A stretch of DNA of 6,344 bases from Firmicutes bacterium UBA993 (GTDB taxonomy: Bacteria; Bacillota; Dethiobacteria; DTU022), in the NCBI GenBank assembly GCA_002292015.1, contig DBBD01000009.1:1-6344 (forward strand), read 5' to 3'. Under the pieces are notes generated by a model. That model saw only the letters and a list, made by a program, of their open reading frames with translations, made no database searches and was not told the DNA's origin. How positions within the stretch are numbered: position 1 is the first letter of the stretch; each line of letters starts with the position of its first letter. The position numbers and the translations under genes were made by a program. Positions 6,279 through 6,344 of the stretch are shown here, piece after piece.

Positions 6279-6344
6279 CCCGCGGTGTCTGCTGTGTCCA
6301 TCCGTCCGCGTGCCCGCGGTGTCTGTGTCCCAGCGTCCGTCCAC
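6279..6344. repeat. Imperfect 34-base tandem repeats, GC-rich, cut by the window edge
   Basis: CCCGCGGTGTCTG occurs exactly at 6279-6291 and again at 6313-6325, a 34-base period. After each copy come TGTCC and CGTCCG motifs, with a CTG insertion in the first copy. A degenerate relative (GAGGTGTTCC, 6271-6280) precedes them. The plus strand is strongly C/T/G-biased and nearly free of A, unlike the genes to the left. The block continues beyond the window. It resembles the repeat-rich ends of REP-associated or IS200-like elements, but no transposase is visible, so identity is open. Confidence 0.5.
6306..6319. repeat. Compact GC hairpin inside the terminal repeats
   Basis: CCGCG (6306-6310) and CGCGG (6315-6319) make a perfect 5-bp all-GC stem with a TGCC loop, spanning the junction of the two tandem copies. 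Small stable hairpins of this kind are what single-strand (Y1) transposases recognise in REP/IS200 elements, which is only suggestive here. Confidence 0.35.

Noticed and set aside
6279..6344. CRISPR array suggested by the direct repeats
   Set aside because: Period is only 34 bases, repeats are imperfect, the intervals between 13-base cores are themselves similar, and no cas gene is present.

Overview
The window reads as a chromosomal stretch from a low-to-mid GC Gram-positive bacterium, most likely an anaerobic Clostridia-type Firmicute of the Peptococcaceae/Syntrophomonadaceae kind. This is inferred from strong purine-rich ribosome binding sites, frequent TTG/GTG starts, a type III pantothenate kinase (CoaX) and a PhoR-type kinase with a single-Cache-like sensor. 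No ribosomal RNA or other taxonomic marker is present, so the assignment is tentative.

Layout. Five genes lie on the minus strand and one on the plus strand. Reading the minus strand in its own direction, from 5009 down: coaX (type III pantothenate kinase), a patatin-like phospholipase/esterase and a nitroreductase-family flavoprotein are packed as one operon (gaps of 24 and 6 bases with the starts chosen here) behind a clear sigma-A-type promoter at 5060-5088. A 189-base gap (2601-2789) holds a degenerate REP-like repeat, short inverted repeats and two extended -10 promoter elements. It is followed by a two-component pair, an OmpR/PhoB-family response regulator and a PhoR-type sensor kinase separated by 12 bases. 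On the plus strand proC (pyrroline-5-carboxylate reductase) starts at 5403, divergent from coaX. The 393-base divergent gap holds an unambiguous plus-strand intrinsic terminator well ahead of proC, so a short RNA or an attenuated leader is probably made there. Downstream of proC the composition changes abruptly to a GC-rich, C/T-biased sequence with imperfect 34-base tandem repeats that runs off the window edge.

Working together. CoaX commits pantothenate to coenzyme A synthesis, and the patatin would release fatty acids from lipids, so a link through acyl/CoA metabolism is possible but unproven. The PhoPR-like pair probably senses phosphate limitation or a cell-envelope signal. ProC makes the last step of proline synthesis and is regulated separately.

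All six genes are intact, familiar families. I see no hidden multigene system. The parts worth a second look are non-coding: the apparently leaderless start of the response regulator, the terminated transcript upstream of proC, and the repeat block at the right edge.
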